Source of the DNA: UBA5448 sp045536965
Lineage (GTDB): Bacteria; Bacillota; Clostridia; Oscillospirales; SIG627
Direction of reading: 5' to 3'
Assembly: GCA_045536965.1 (NCBI GenBank)
Contig: JAZSON010000031.1
Coordinates: 1-62,946 of the forward strand
Length of the DNA stretch: 62,946 nucleotides
The position numbers were made by a program, and so were the translations under genes. The notes beneath the pieces were generated by a model. The model searched no databases and had not been told where the DNA came from. It saw nothing but the letters and a program-made list of their open reading frames with translations. This document shows, piece by piece, positions 1-8,945 of the stretch. Position 1 is the first letter of the stretch. Every line of letters starts with the position of its first letter.

Positions 1-1
1 G

Positions 2-148
2 TTCGGTAACATGACCACCGTCTTTAGCAGCTCTGCAGCCTCCGGCACCAACATGTTTGCATCCGATTACGATGCACTCAGATCTTCTGCCGAAAGCGCC
101 ATTGAAGAATACGTCGAATCTTGGTCGAAGTTCCTTTCCAACACCTAA
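2..148 (+). CDS. C-terminal end of a truncated gene, possibly an ABC solute-binding protein
   Basis: An open frame enters from the left edge and ends at TAA 146-148, giving 48 residues (ending SWSKFLSNT). The piece is polar, serine- and alanine-rich, and looks like the final helices of a secreted or periplasmic-type protein. The pattern of an acidic helix ending in a W-x-K-F segment resembles the C-terminus of family 1 extracellular solute-binding proteins, but no diagnostic motif lies in the window. It is followed 13 bases later by a strong terminator, so it closes its own transcription unit and is not part of the ATPase operon. The real-gene status is fairly safe; the family is a guess. Confidence 0.5.
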   Translation, partial: FGNMTTVFSSSAASGTNMFASDYDALRSSAESAIEEYVESWSKFLSNT

Positions 149-161
149 TAAATCAGGTATA

Positions 162-199
162 AGCGGTGTGCTTCGGCACACCGCTTTTTTCTTTTTTTG
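162..199 (+). terminator. Rho-independent terminator
   Basis: A perfect 10-bp GC-rich stem (162-171 with 176-185) around a TTCG tetraloop is followed by a T-rich run to about 198. It ends the truncated upstream gene and insulates the V-ATPase operon. Confidence 0.9.
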
Positions 200-230
200 C
201 AGTTTTTTTCGAATAAATTCACGAAATACC

Positions 231-260
231 TTGCTTTTTTTTGTGAAGTTGTGGTAAAAT
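231..260 (+). promoter_or_regulatory. Probable sigma-A promoter of the V-ATPase operon
   Basis: TTGCTT at 231-236 and TAAAAT at 255-260 are separated by 18 bases. This lies 51 bases upstream of the chosen start of the first ATPase gene and downstream of the preceding terminator, which is the expected place. The fit to consensus is moderate. Confidence 0.55.
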
Positions 261-311
261 GAATAAAACTTTGCGTTTTTTAAAATGATGATACGGAACG
301 GTGAAAATAGC

Positions 312-623
312 ATGGCCAGTGAATCCATTCAGCGCATCAAAGATGCAGAAATTTCTGCCGTCGAAAAGAAAGAAGATGCCGCCGCCAAGTCTGCTGAAAT
401 TGTTGCAGAAGCACAGCGTTTGGCGGAAAAAGAGTATCAACAAGGTCTGATCGACGCGGCTGAAAAGAAAGAAAAAATGTTTGCCGATGCCCAAGCCAAG
501 AGAGCCGAGGCCGCGCAAAAAAATCAAGAAGAAATGCAAGCGGCGTTGACCGATCTGAAAGTGCGCGCTGCTGTTTCCATGCCGGAGGCCGCCAAAGCGG
601 TCATGGAAGCACTTTTATCGTAA
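312..623 (+). CDS. V-type ATPase peripheral-stalk subunit G/H
   Basis: This 103-residue protein is almost entirely charged and alanine-rich heptad-like sequence (MASESIQRIKDAE onwards), as expected for the long coiled-coil G/H subunit. That subunit pairs with subunit E to form the peripheral stalk joining the V1 head to membrane subunit I. It is the first gene of the operon, as in many clostridial V-ATPase loci. An in-frame ATG pair at 285/288 is possible. ATG 312 is preferred because a weak GGAACGGTGA site precedes it and the extra nine residues do not look like the family. Low-complexity sequence means the call rests partly on context. Confidence 0.8.
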   Translation: MASESIQRIKDAEISAVEKKEDAAAKSAEIVAEAQRLAEKEYQQGLIDAAEKKEKMFADAQAKRAEAAQKNQEEMQAALTDLKVRAAVSMPEAAKAVMEALLS

Positions 624-632
624 GGAGTTTCT

Positions 633-2576
633 ATGTCGATCACAAAAATGAAGCGGGTGGAGCTCGTTTGCCTTGCCGAGGATGCGCGTAAACTCGCCGA
701 TGAGCTTGTGTGGCTGTCGTCGGTTGAGGTTTCCGATCCCGTGGGCGAAGCGCTGCCTGCCTTTACCGAAAAGCTTTTTTCTCCTGTCGATATGCAGGAT
801 GAGATGCTTGGCTGGGAAGAAAAGATTGCAAAATATGAAAAGGCGCTTTCAATCATTGCGCCCTATCGAACAGGCAACGCCTTGACCAATGTGGCGCAGT
901 TTGATCGCGATTCCTTTACAGCCCTTGCCGATTCGATGGAAAACACCGATAAAACGGTCCAAAAGATTTTGGAAGCCGATGCTCTGCGCGTTTCTCACAA
1001 CGAGGAGATGCTCCGCATCCAATCTGAAATTGCCGCCGTGTCCCCTTGGCTTTCCTCGGATGTTTCGCTTGCCGAAAAGGGAACGAGTCAAACCAAGATT
1101 GTTTATTTCACCATTCCTTTGGTGATGGAAAAGCAATGTGCGTGGGACGATGGGGAGGACGATCTGTGGCAGGTGGAGGTCATATCGCGGGATAAAAGCT
1201 TTGCGTATTGTCTTGCCATCGTGCATTTGTCGGCTCTGTCTGATTTCCGCGCAAGATTTTCTACCCGCGCTTTCCATGAAATTGAGATTGCGGGGGATGA
1301 TCTTCCCCAAAACATTTTCTTAAATTGCCAGTCCCGACTGGAGATTTTGAAAAAAGGTCTTATGGTCAATGAAGAGCATATCCGCAATTTGGCCGAGGTG
1401 GGAAAATCCATTGAAGCCATGGCAGACCAGCTTGGCGCTGAGATTGAAAAAGCGGCGCTGGTGGGTCGAATGCTTGCGGGTGACAATGTTCGCGTTGTAA
1501 CGGGATGGATTCCCGAAAAAGAGACCGAGCGGTTTGAAAATGCCTTGGCGGGATACACCGTGGCCTATGATTTGCGGGATCCCGAAGAAGGAGAAGACGT
1601 ACCGATCCTTTTGAAAAACAACCCCGTTGTGGCGCCTTTTGAGAGTGTTGTGGGCTTGTATTCCTACCCCTCCTATAAAGGCATCGATCCCACTTTTATC
1701 ATGTCCATCTTCTATTTTATCATATTCGGTATGATGCTTGCGGATTTTGGATACGGACTTTTATTAACGGTGGGTTGCTTTGGATTCATCAAGTGGAAAA
1801 AGCCCAAAGCGGGTACCCGAAAAATGATGTCGATGTTTGGCATCTGCGGTATTTCCACCATGGTCTTCGGCGCTCTTTTCGGTTCCTATTTCGGCGATCT
1901 TTTATCAGCCATCAACGTATCTTTCCTCGGCGGTGAATCCTTCAGCCTTGCGATTTTGGTGGATCCTGTCGCCGATCCGATGAAGTTTTTGGTCATCGCC
2001 CTTGCGGTCGGCGCGCTTCACATGCTTACCGCCATCGGCGTAAAGGGATATATGCTGATTCGTGACGGACGTTGGTTTGACGCCGTTTGCGATGTCGGAA
2101 GTTGGGAGATCTTCTTTATCGGACTGGGACTGACCATGCTGACCGATTTTTCTTGGGCCAAATATGTCTTTTTCACGGGACTTGCCATGCTGATTTTAAC
2201 GCAGGGCAGAGCCAAAAAGAATATCATCGCAAAACTGTTCTTCGGCGTTGCCTCGCTGTATGATCTGATTTCGTGGGGTTCGGATTTGATGTCCTATTCA
2301 CGAATCCTTGCGCTCGGTCTTGCGGGCGGCGTTGTTTCCAGCGTTATCAACCTCATGGCCACCATGATGGGGCCGAGTGTTGTCGGCTTTATCTTCCTTA
2401 TCATCGTGCTTGCCGCGGGTCACGGATTGAATATCGCGATGAATATTCTCGGTTCATTCGTCCACACGGCGCGTTTGCAGTATATTGAGTTCTTTGGCAA
2501 ATTTTACGAGGACGGAGGCAGAGTTTTCGAACCTGCGACCCTCCATCCCAAGTACACCTACATTCAAAATCGTTAA
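633..2576 (+). CDS. ntpI: V-type ATP synthase subunit I (membrane stator, a-type)
   Basis: Subunit I is the membrane stator that carries ions to and from the K ring. The protein has 647 residues. Its soluble N-terminal half (about 1-335) contains coiled-coil arms that hold the peripheral stalks. A C-terminal half of about seven or eight membrane helices begins near DPTFIMSIFYF. The essential arginine of this family is visible as Arg557 in the segment SYSRILALGLAGG. A good ribosome site (AAGGAG) lies seven bases upstream of the ATG, and the gene follows the G/H subunit by nine bases. Length and architecture are normal for bacterial/archaeal-type V-ATPase I subunits. Confidence 0.95.
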   Translation: MSITKMKRVELVCLAEDARKLADELVWLSSVEVSDPVGEALPAFTEKLFSPVDMQDEMLGWEEKIAKYEKALSIIAPYRTGNALTNVAQFDRDSFTALADSMENTDKTVQKILEADALRVSHNEEMLRIQSEIAAVSPWLSSDVSLAEKGTSQTKIVYFTIPLVMEKQCAWDDGEDDLWQVEVISRDKSFAYCLAIVHLSALSDFRARFSTRAFHEIEIAGDDLPQNIFLNCQSRLEILKKGLMVNEEHIRNLAEVGKSIEAMADQLGAEIEKAALVGRMLAGDNVRVVTGWIPEKETERFENALAGYTVAYDLRDPEEGEDVPILLKNNPVVAPFESVVGLYSYPSYKGIDPTFIMSIFYFIIFGMMLADFGYGLLLTVGCFGFIKWKKPKAGTRKMMSMFGICGISTMVFGALFGSYFGDLLSAINVSFLGGESFSLAILVDPVADPMKFLVIALAVGALHMLTAIGVKGYMLIRDGRWFDAVCDVGSWEIFFIGLGLTMLTDFSWAKYVFFTGLAMLILTQGRAKKNIIAKLFFGVASLYDLISWGSDLMSYSRILALGLAGGVVSSVINLMATMMGPSVVGFIFLIIVLAAGHGLNIAMNILGSFVHTARLQYIEFFGKFYEDGGRVFEPATLHPKYTYIQNR

Positions 2577-2603
2577 ATATTTTTTCTGAAAGGAAAATGC
2601 ATT

Positions 2604-3104
2604 ATGAAATTTATGGAATTCTTGCTTGAAATCTTCTCCGGCACAAACATCGCAATCCTCGGCGCAGCCATCGCTACCATCGTGACCGGTTCTGCTTCGG
2701 CAAAAGGCGTTTACATGGTTGGTGAAGCCGCCACGGGTGTCATCATCGAGGACCCCAACAAATTCGGTAAAACCCTTATTCTCCAAGCGCTTCCCGCAAC
2801 CCAGGGCATTTACGGTTTGATCACCACCTTCTTGATCATCGTTAAACTCGGTATCTTGGAAGGCAACGTTGCCGATCTTTCCATCGGCCAAGGTATCTAC
2901 CTCTTTGCCGCCGCTATGCCTATCACCTTTGTTGGTTACTGCTCGGCTATCAAGCAGGCAAAGGTTGCTTGCGCAGGCTTGAACATCGTTTCCAAGCGTC
3001 CCGATCACTTTATCAAGGGCGTTTTGTTCTCGGCTATGGTTGAAACCTATGCTGTTTTCGCCGTGCTGATCTCCCTCATGCTCGTTTTATTCTTCCAGGC
3101 ATAA
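2604..3104 (+). CDS. ntpK: V-type ATP synthase subunit K (rotor ring, Na+-type)
   Basis: This is the rotor-ring proteolipid: 166 residues forming four membrane helices, i.e. two fused c-type hairpins. The second hairpin carries the ion-binding glutamate Glu147 (AMVETYAVF); the first lacks a carboxylate at the equivalent place. Leu63, Thr66 and Gln67 in LPATQGIYG, plus Gln118 in IKQAKVA, match the sodium ligands known from Enterococcus hirae NtpK (Leu61, Thr64, Gln65, Gln110, Glu139). I therefore infer Na+ rather than H+ coupling. AAAGGAAAATG gives a clear ribosome site. The gene sits between I and E as usual. Confidence 0.95.
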   Translation: MKFMEFLLEIFSGTNIAILGAAIATIVTGSASAKGVYMVGEAATGVIIEDPNKFGKTLILQALPATQGIYGLITTFLIIVKLGILEGNVADLSIGQGIYLFAAAMPITFVGYCSAIKQAKVACAGLNIVSKRPDHFIKGVLFSAMVETYAVFAVLISLMLVLFFQA

Positions 3105-3111
3105 TCGAAGT

Positions 3112-3720
3112 ATGAAGAATTTAGAAAAAATCACAGATAAAATCATGTACGATGCTCTGCTCGTCTGCCAAAAGATGTTTGATGATGCCGAGAAAACGGC
3201 TAGCGACATCAAGGCGGAGGGAGAGGCGCGTCTGGCGTCCCAAACGCAGGAAATTTTCGCGGATGCCGAAGCAAGGATTGCGGCTGACGATGCCCGCCAT
3301 GCAGGGGGGCTGTCCCTTTTGCGCCGCAATGCGATCTTGGCCGAAAAAACTGCCGCCATTGACGAGGTCTTTTCTCGTGCGGCTAAAAATCTTTCGAGCG
3401 AATATCCCGTTGAATATAAAAATTCGATGATCAAGCTCTTTTCTTCGGCGATCAGCAAAAAGAACGGAGAGGTCTGTTTTTCCTCGCGGGATGAGTCGAT
3501 CGCAGACGAACTGTTTGTGTCCTTTACCAAACTGTTTTCCGAAAATGCGGGCGGTTTTACCCTGACAAGGGGGAAAAACCTTCCCATTTGCGGCGGTTTT
3601 ATTTTGAAATACGGTGATGTAACGGTGGATTGCTCCACCGAAGCGCGTGTTGCCGAAATCCGTCAATCGATGGAACGCAAGGTCGCCGATATCCTGTTCG
3701 GGGGAAATGCCAATGGCTAA
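3112..3720 (+). CDS. ntpE: V-type ATP synthase subunit E (peripheral stalk)
   Basis: A 202-residue protein whose first 100 residues are charged and helical, for pairing with the G/H subunit. A more globular C-terminal part (about 100-202, including a short GDVTVDCSTEARVAEIR segment) is typical of the end of V-ATPase E subunits that caps the catalytic head. It begins seven bases after the K stop and overlaps the start of the C subunit by eight bases, indicating translational coupling. There are no signal or membrane segments, fitting a soluble stalk protein. Confidence 0.88.
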   Translation: MKNLEKITDKIMYDALLVCQKMFDDAEKTASDIKAEGEARLASQTQEIFADAEARIAADDARHAGGLSLLRRNAILAEKTAAIDEVFSRAAKNLSSEYPVEYKNSMIKLFSSAISKKNGEVCFSSRDESIADELFVSFTKLFSENAGGFTLTRGKNLPICGGFILKYGDVTVDCSTEARVAEIRQSMERKVADILFGGNANG

Positions 3721-4654
3721 AAAATTAGTAGCGGATACAGAGTTTCTCTATGCCTCGGGGCGTTTGCATGCCATCGAAGCCAAAGAGGATTCCAAGGTCT
3801 TGGCGAAAATGCTGACGGCCGCAACGGCTGATGAAGCAGAAAAATTGTTTTTGATGTCCTCAGCGTTTGAAGTGGATTCGGTCGAGGCGTGTGAAGAGGC
3901 TGTTTTCGCCATTGTGGACGAGGTGACCCCTGTCAGTCAGGTGGTTGATGTATTTCGTTTGCAATACGACTGCCAGAACATCAAAATGGCAATCAAAGCC
4001 CAAATCCGTGGTATGGATGGCAGTTACTTCACCATCGGTACGTTGCCTGTCGAAACAGTGCTTGAAGCGGTAAAAACGCGTGATTTTTCTGCCTTTTTGC
4101 CGGAGATGGCCAAAAATGCTGCCGAGGCGATGGATATCTTTGCCGCGTCCAACGATCCGCAAATGATCGATTTTCTGCTGGACAAGGCGTGTCTTGCCGA
4201 TATGCTGACTTTGGCTTTCGATTCGGGTTGTCCTTTCTTGATGGATTGGGTACAGTGGAAGATCGATTCTGCCAACCTTGCCGCCATTTTGCGCGGTAAA
4301 AAAATCGGTAAATCCGCTGACTTTTTTGCGCAGGTGTTGGCCGATGGCGGAAAGCTTTCAACGACAAAGCTTCTCGATGCCTTTTTGGATGGAGATGACG
4401 ATTCCCGTCAGGCAGTGATGCAATCTTCTGTTTACCGCGATCGGATCGATATTACTTCGCCCAATTTGTGTGAAAAGAGTTTCCTTTCTTACCGCGAGCA
4501 GATGATTGAAGATGCTTTGCGTGTAACATACGGCCCGCAGGTTGTCGTGGGTTATCTGGTCAATAAAATGGAAATCCTCCGCAAAGCGCGGATGATTCTT
4601 TCCCTCAAGCGGCGCGGTATGTCGCAAGAGGAAATTCAAAATCTAATTTCGTAG
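3713..4654 (+). CDS. ntpC: V-type ATP synthase subunit C (central-stalk adaptor)
   Basis: Subunit C (equivalent to eukaryotic d) links the central shaft to the K ring. The 313-residue product (MAKKLVADTEFLYASGRLHAIE) is soluble, alpha-helical and acidic, with the family-typical N-terminal ASGRLHAIE segment and a C-terminal end rich in LVNKMEILRKARMI and RGMSQEEI. ATG 3713 is chosen because GGGGG lies about nine bases upstream. The in-frame ATG at 3707 is too close to that site, and longer in-frame extensions read through the E gene. It overlaps the E stop by eight bases. Confidence 0.92.
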   Translation: MAKKLVADTEFLYASGRLHAIEAKEDSKVLAKMLTAATADEAEKLFLMSSAFEVDSVEACEEAVFAIVDEVTPVSQVVDVFRLQYDCQNIKMAIKAQIRGMDGSYFTIGTLPVETVLEAVKTRDFSAFLPEMAKNAAEAMDIFAASNDPQMIDFLLDKACLADMLTLAFDSGCPFLMDWVQWKIDSANLAAILRGKKIGKSADFFAQVLADGGKLSTTKLLDAFLDGDDDSRQAVMQSSVYRDRIDITSPNLCEKSFLSYREQMIEDALRVTYGPQVVVGYLVNKMEILRKARMILSLKRRGMSQEEIQNLIS

Positions 4655-4667
4655 GTAGGAGGGTAAC

Positions 4668-5003
4668 ATGGAAGACAATAATCGCTACCCCGTTGCCGTG
4701 ATCGGTGATTTCGACAGCGTGATTCCCTTCGCAACCATCGGATTCGATGTTTTTTATGAAAATCAGCCCCATCCTGCCGGTGTATTGCTGAAAAAGCTTG
4801 TCCGCGAGGGGAGATATGCCATCATTTTTTTGGTGGAACCCCTTTATGTAGCCCTCACCGAACTAATTCAATCGTTTGGTGATCTGACACTGCCTGCCAT
4901 CATTGTATTGCCCTCGGTCGATTCCGCGGGGGATGTTGGTGTGCAGCAGATTAAAAAATCCGTTGAGCGCGCCGTCGGCGCCGATATACTGTTTAAGGAG
5001 TAA
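4668..5003 (+). CDS. ntpG: V-type ATP synthase subunit F (central stalk)
   Basis: This 111-residue Rossmann-like protein (PVAVIGDFDSVIPFATIGFDVF at the N-terminus, then alternating strands and helices) matches the small F subunit, which sits beside D in the rotating shaft and modulates ATPase activity. The Ile-Gly-Asp segment in the first strand and the terminal EDLFK-like tail (here ADILFKE) are familiar features. An AGGAGGG ribosome site lies just upstream of the ATG. It stands five bases ahead of subunit A. Length is normal for the family. Confidence 0.88.
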   Translation: MEDNNRYPVAVIGDFDSVIPFATIGFDVFYENQPHPAGVLLKKLVREGRYAIIFLVEPLYVALTELIQSFGDLTLPAIIVLPSVDSAGDVGVQQIKKSVERAVGADILFKE

Positions 5004-5008
5004 ATCGT

Positions 5009-6793
5009 ATGAATGAGCAAGTAATCGGACGTATTGTCAAAGTTTCCGGACCTTTGGTGGTTGCCGAAGGCATGCGCATGGCCAATATGTTTGACGTCGT
5101 GCGTGTCGGTAACGGCAATTTGATCGGTGAAATTATTGAAATGCGCGGAGATCGCGCATCTATTCAGGTCTACGAGGAGACGGCCGGTATCGGCCCCGGT
5201 GACCGTGTTGTTTCGACGGGAGCACCCCTTTCTGTCGAGCTTGGCCCCGGTATGATCTCCAATATTTACGATGGTATTCAAAGACCGCTCGAAATTATTT
5301 TCCGGAAAGTCGGCCCCAACCTGCCCAAGGGCGTGGATGAGCCTGCTTTGGATCGTGCGAAAAAATGGGATTTTGTTCCCGTTATGAAAAAAGGCGACCG
5401 CGTCACCGCAGGTGACATCATCGGTACGGTGCAGGAATACGAGATCGTTTCCCACCGCATCATGGTACCCTACGGCATCAGCGGTGTCATTTCGGATATT
5501 TTGCCCGGCCGGTATACGGTAGTGGAGAAAATTGCCGTCATCACCGATGATGATGGAAATGATCATGAAATCACCATGATGCAAAAGTGGCCTGTCAGAA
5601 AATCTCGTCCCTATGCCGAGAAAATGTCCCCGGAGATCCCTCTCATTACGGGACAGCGTATCATCGACTCTTTGTTCCCCCTTGCAAAAGGCGGTACCGC
5701 TTGTGTTCCCGGACCTTTCGGCAGCGGTAAGACGGTTGTACAACATCAGCTTGCCAAGTGGTCGGACGTGGACATCGTGGTCTACATCGGTTGCGGCGAG
5801 CGCGGTAACGAGATGACCGACGTTTTAAGAGAATTTCCCGAACTTGTCGATCCCCATACCGGTCATTCGCTCATGAAGCGTACCGTTTTGATCGCCAACA
5901 CTTCGGATATGCCTGTTGCTGCCCGTGAAGCTTCGGTTTATACGGGTATCACCATTGCCGAGTATTTCAGAGATATGGGTTATTCCGTGGCGGTTATCGC
6001 CGATTCGACCTCCCGTTGGGCTGAAGCTTTGCGTGAAATGTCGGGTCGTTTGGAAGAAATGCCCGGCGAAGAAGGCTATCCCGCCTATTTGACTTCCCGT
6101 CTTGCCCAATTTTACGAGCGCGCGGGTATTGTCAAATGTCTCGGTTCTGACGGCCGTGTCGGTACACTTTCCGCCATCGGCGCTGTTTCTCCTCCCGGCG
6201 GTGACCTTTCCGAGCCTGTTTCGCAGGCAACCTTGCGTATTGTTAAGGTTTTCTGGGGCTTGGATGCTTCTTTAGCGTACAGACGTCACTTCCCCGCCAT
6301 CCACTGGCTCAATTCTTATTCTCTTTATAAGGATGCCTTGGCGGATTGGTTGGTTTCCAACGTGGATCCTGCCTTTAACAGCCGCACCGCCGAAACCATG
6401 CGGATTTTGCAGGCTGAAAGTGAATTGGACGAAATCGTTAAGTTGGTCGGTATGGATGCCCTTTCGGGTTCTGACCGCCTGACCATGGAGGTTGCCCGTT
6501 CCATTCGTGAGGACTTTATCCAGCAGGATGCTTTCTCGCTTGAAGATTCCTATACAAGCATGAAAAAGCAAACGGGTCTTTTGCATTTGATTTTGCATTA
6601 CTATGAAAAAGCAGGTGCGGCTTTGGAAGCAGGCGCCGATATGGATGATATTACCTCTCTGCCGTTTATGGAAGAGATCGGTCGTGCCAAGATGATTCCC
6701 GAGGATGATTTTGAAGCGGCCGCAAGCAAGATTCTCTCTCATATTGACGCACAGTTGCAGGAAGCCGTAGAAAAAGCGAAAGGGGAGCTGTAA
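5009..6793 (+). CDS. ntpA: V-type ATP synthase catalytic subunit A
   Basis: Subunit A is the nucleotide-hydrolysing (or ATP-forming) subunit of the V1 head. The 594-residue product has an N-terminal beta-barrel (1-70). The A-specific 'non-homologous' bulge lies around residues 115-190. The Walker A loop GPFGSGKT is at 235-242 and the catalytic glutamate is in GCGERGNEMTD (Glu264). The Walker B region VAVIADSTSRWAEA and the signature SPPGGDLSEPV follow. All catalytic features are intact and length is standard (580-600). A GGAG site precedes the ATG, and B follows after one base, so both head subunits are likely made in equal amounts. Confidence 0.98.
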   Translation: MNEQVIGRIVKVSGPLVVAEGMRMANMFDVVRVGNGNLIGEIIEMRGDRASIQVYEETAGIGPGDRVVSTGAPLSVELGPGMISNIYDGIQRPLEIIFRKVGPNLPKGVDEPALDRAKKWDFVPVMKKGDRVTAGDIIGTVQEYEIVSHRIMVPYGISGVISDILPGRYTVVEKIAVITDDDGNDHEITMMQKWPVRKSRPYAEKMSPEIPLITGQRIIDSLFPLAKGGTACVPGPFGSGKTVVQHQLAKWSDVDIVVYIGCGERGNEMTDVLREFPELVDPHTGHSLMKRTVLIANTSDMPVAAREASVYTGITIAEYFRDMGYSVAVIADSTSRWAEALREMSGRLEEMPGEEGYPAYLTSRLAQFYERAGIVKCLGSDGRVGTLSAIGAVSPPGGDLSEPVSQATLRIVKVFWGLDASLAYRRHFPAIHWLNSYSLYKDALADWLVSNVDPAFNSRTAETMRILQAESELDEIVKLVGMDALSGSDRLTMEVARSIREDFIQQDAFSLEDSYTSMKKQTGLLHLILHYYEKAGAALEAGADMDDITSLPFMEEIGRAKMIPEDDFEAAASKILSHIDAQLQEAVEKAKGEL

Positions 6794-6794
6794 G

Positions 6795-8174
6795 ATGTTG
6801 CAAAAGGAATACAGAACCATACAAGAAGTTGCAGGCCCTTTGATGCTTGTTCGTGATGTCGAAAACGTAAAATTCGATGAACTCGGTGAGATCCACCTGC
6901 CAAGCGGCGAAATCCGCCGTTGTAAGGTCTTGGAGGTCAACGGTACCAATGCGCTTGTCCAGCTTTATGAAGCATCTGCAGGCTTAAACCTCGAAAACAG
7001 TACCGTCCGTTTTACGGGTCACGGTGTTGAACTGGCTGTTTCGGAGGATATGCTCGGCCGTGTTTTCTCGGGTATGGGCAATCCCATCGACGGCGGCCCC
7101 AGAATTTTGGCCGACAAGCATGTCGATATCAACGGTACTCCTATCAATCCTGCCGCCCGTAACTATCCTTCTGAATTTATTCAGACGGGTGTTTCTGCCA
7201 TTGACGGACTCAATACCCTTGTCCGCGGTCAAAAATTGCCTATTTTCTCGGCATCGGGTTTGCCCCACGCAAAGCTTGCCGCCCAAATTGCAAGACAAGC
7301 GGCGGTGCGTAACAGCGATACAAAATTTGCCGTTGTTTTTGCCGCTATCGGTATCACCTACGAAGAATCGGACTACTTCATTTCCGACTTTAAGAAGACG
7401 GGCGCGATTGACAGAACGGTTATGTTTATCAACTTGGCTTCCGACCCCGCCATTGAACGTATTTCCACCCCGCGTATGGCCCTTTCGGCTGCCGAATATC
7501 TTGCATTTGAAAAAGATATGCACGTTCTTGTCATCATGACCGATATCACCAACTACGCGGAAGCCCTGCGTGAAGTTTCTGCTGCCCGTAAAGAAGTGCC
7601 CGGTCGCCGCGGTTATCCCGGTTATCTTTATACCGACCTTGCCACTATGTATGAACGAGCCGGCAGAAAGCTCGGTCAAGAAGGCAGTATCACCATGATC
7701 CCCATTTTGACCATGCCCGAAGATGATAAGACCCATCCGATTCCTGACTTGACGGGATATATCACCGAGGGTCAGATCATTTTGTCCCGTGAACTTTATC
7801 GCAAGGGTTATTTGCCTCCCATCGATGTCTTGCCCTCGCTGTCCCGTTTGAAGGATAAGGGTATCGGCGCAGGTAAGACCCGCGAAGACCATGCCAACAC
7901 TATGAACCAGCTCTTTGCCTGCTATGCAAGAGGTAAAGAAGCCAAGGAATTGATGGTGGTTTTGGGTGAAGCGGCTTTGACACCGACCGATCGGCTTTAC
8001 GCGCAGTTTGCCGACACATTTGAAAAGCGATACATTCATCAGGGGTTTGAAGAAAACCGCACCATCGAAGAAACACTCGAACTCGGTTGGGAGCTTTTGC
8101 GTATTTTCCCACGCTCCGAGCTCAAGCGTATCAAACCCGCATTGCTCGATAAGTATTACGATCCCGCCGAATAA
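6795..8174 (+). CDS. ntpB: V-type ATP synthase regulatory subunit B
   Basis: Subunit B alternates with A in the hexameric head and supplies the non-catalytic nucleotide interface. The 459-residue protein shows the degenerate P-loop SASGLPHAKLA (about residues 152-162) in place of a true Walker A. It also has the ALREVSAARKEVPGRRGYPGYLYTDLA block, seen in pieces around 255-285, and the TMPEDDKTHPIPDLTGYITEGQ region. These are diagnostic for B rather than A. It starts one base after the A stop, with AGGGGAG inside the end of A as ribosome site. Confidence 0.98.
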   Translation: MLQKEYRTIQEVAGPLMLVRDVENVKFDELGEIHLPSGEIRRCKVLEVNGTNALVQLYEASAGLNLENSTVRFTGHGVELAVSEDMLGRVFSGMGNPIDGGPRILADKHVDINGTPINPAARNYPSEFIQTGVSAIDGLNTLVRGQKLPIFSASGLPHAKLAAQIARQAAVRNSDTKFAVVFAAIGITYEESDYFISDFKKTGAIDRTVMFINLASDPAIERISTPRMALSAAEYLAFEKDMHVLVIMTDITNYAEALREVSAARKEVPGRRGYPGYLYTDLATMYERAGRKLGQEGSITMIPILTMPEDDKTHPIPDLTGYITEGQIILSRELYRKGYLPPIDVLPSLSRLKDKGIGAGKTREDHANTMNQLFACYARGKEAKELMVVLGEAALTPTDRLYAQFADTFEKRYIHQGFEENRTIEETLELGWELLRIFPRSELKRIKPALLDKYYDPAE

Positions 8175-8203
8175 GTCGGGCTGTTTATCAAGGAGGCATA
8201 TTC

Positions 8204-8890
8204 GTGCAACAGACGAAGGTCAATCCTACACGGATGGAGCTTACAAAACTCAAAAAGAGACTCCAGACAGCAAGACGCGGCCATAAACTCTTGAAGGATA
8301 AACGCGATGAACTGATGAAAAGGTTCATGGATGTCGTCAAGGAGAACATGGAATTGCGCCTGCGTGTCGAAGAAAAGATCCGCTCGCTCCACAGCAGCTT
8401 TTATTTAGCGGCCGCATCGACTTCGCCCCACATTTTGGCGGAATCTCTCCTCTGCTCTAAAGCAAAGGCATCGGTTGAAGTAGGGAGCCGCAACGTCATG
8501 TCGGTCAACGTTCCCACCTTTGATTTGACGGTGAGCGAATCGGATCCGAGCGATATTTATACCTACGGCTTTACCTTTACCGATGCGCGTATGGACGATG
8601 CGCTTGGCAATCTTTCGGCCATTTTGCCCGAGCTTATCAAGCTTGCGCAGGTTGAAAAGACGGCGCAGATGCTTGCCGCCGAAATCGAAAGAACTCGTCG
8701 GCGTGTCAATGCGCTTGAGTATATCATGATTCCGGGATACGTGGATAATATCAAGTATATTACCATGAAGCTGGACGAAAATGAGCGTGGTAACATTACC
8801 CGTCTTATGAAGGTCAAGGACATGATGATCGCAAAGCAGTATCAGGAAGCCGAAAGTTTGAAAGAAGCAAAGACGTATAAAGCAAATTAA
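8204..8890 (+). CDS. ntpD: V-type ATP synthase subunit D (rotor shaft)
   Basis: Subunit D is the long antiparallel coiled coil that rotates inside the A3B3 head. The 228-residue protein starts at GTG 8204 after a full AAGGAGG ribosome site. The motif NPTRMELTKLKKRLQTARRG at the N-terminus is the classic opening of the D family. A second helix near the C-terminus includes RRRVNALEYIMIPGY followed by ENERGNITRLMKVKD, also family-diagnostic. It is the last gene of the operon. The downstream region holds stem-loops rather than another ATPase gene. Confidence 0.96.
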   Translation: MQQTKVNPTRMELTKLKKRLQTARRGHKLLKDKRDELMKRFMDVVKENMELRLRVEEKIRSLHSSFYLAAASTSPHILAESLLCSKAKASVEVGSRNVMSVNVPTFDLTVSESDPSDIYTYGFTFTDARMDDALGNLSAILPELIKLAQVEKTAQMLAAEIERTRRRVNALEYIMIPGYVDNIKYITMKLDENERGNITRLMKVKDMMIAKQYQEAESLKEAKTYKAN

Positions 8891-8906
8891 ATTTAGAAAA
8901 CCTCCG

Positions 8907-8940
8907 ATTGGGGCACCCTCCGTAAGGAAGGTGCCCCAAT
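8907..8940 (+). terminator. Inverted repeat after the V-ATPase operon
   Basis: An 11-bp perfect stem (8907-8917 with 8930-8940) with a 12-base loop lies 17 bases after the ntpD stop. No T-run follows directly, so it may end transcription only weakly or protect the mRNA 3' end from decay. It runs straight into the small-hairpin array. Confidence 0.5.
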
Positions 8941-8945
8941 GATAT

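Noticed and set aside
57..257. 66-codon frame at the left edge
   Set aside because: It overlaps the end of the truncated upstream gene and runs through the terminator; no ribosome site.
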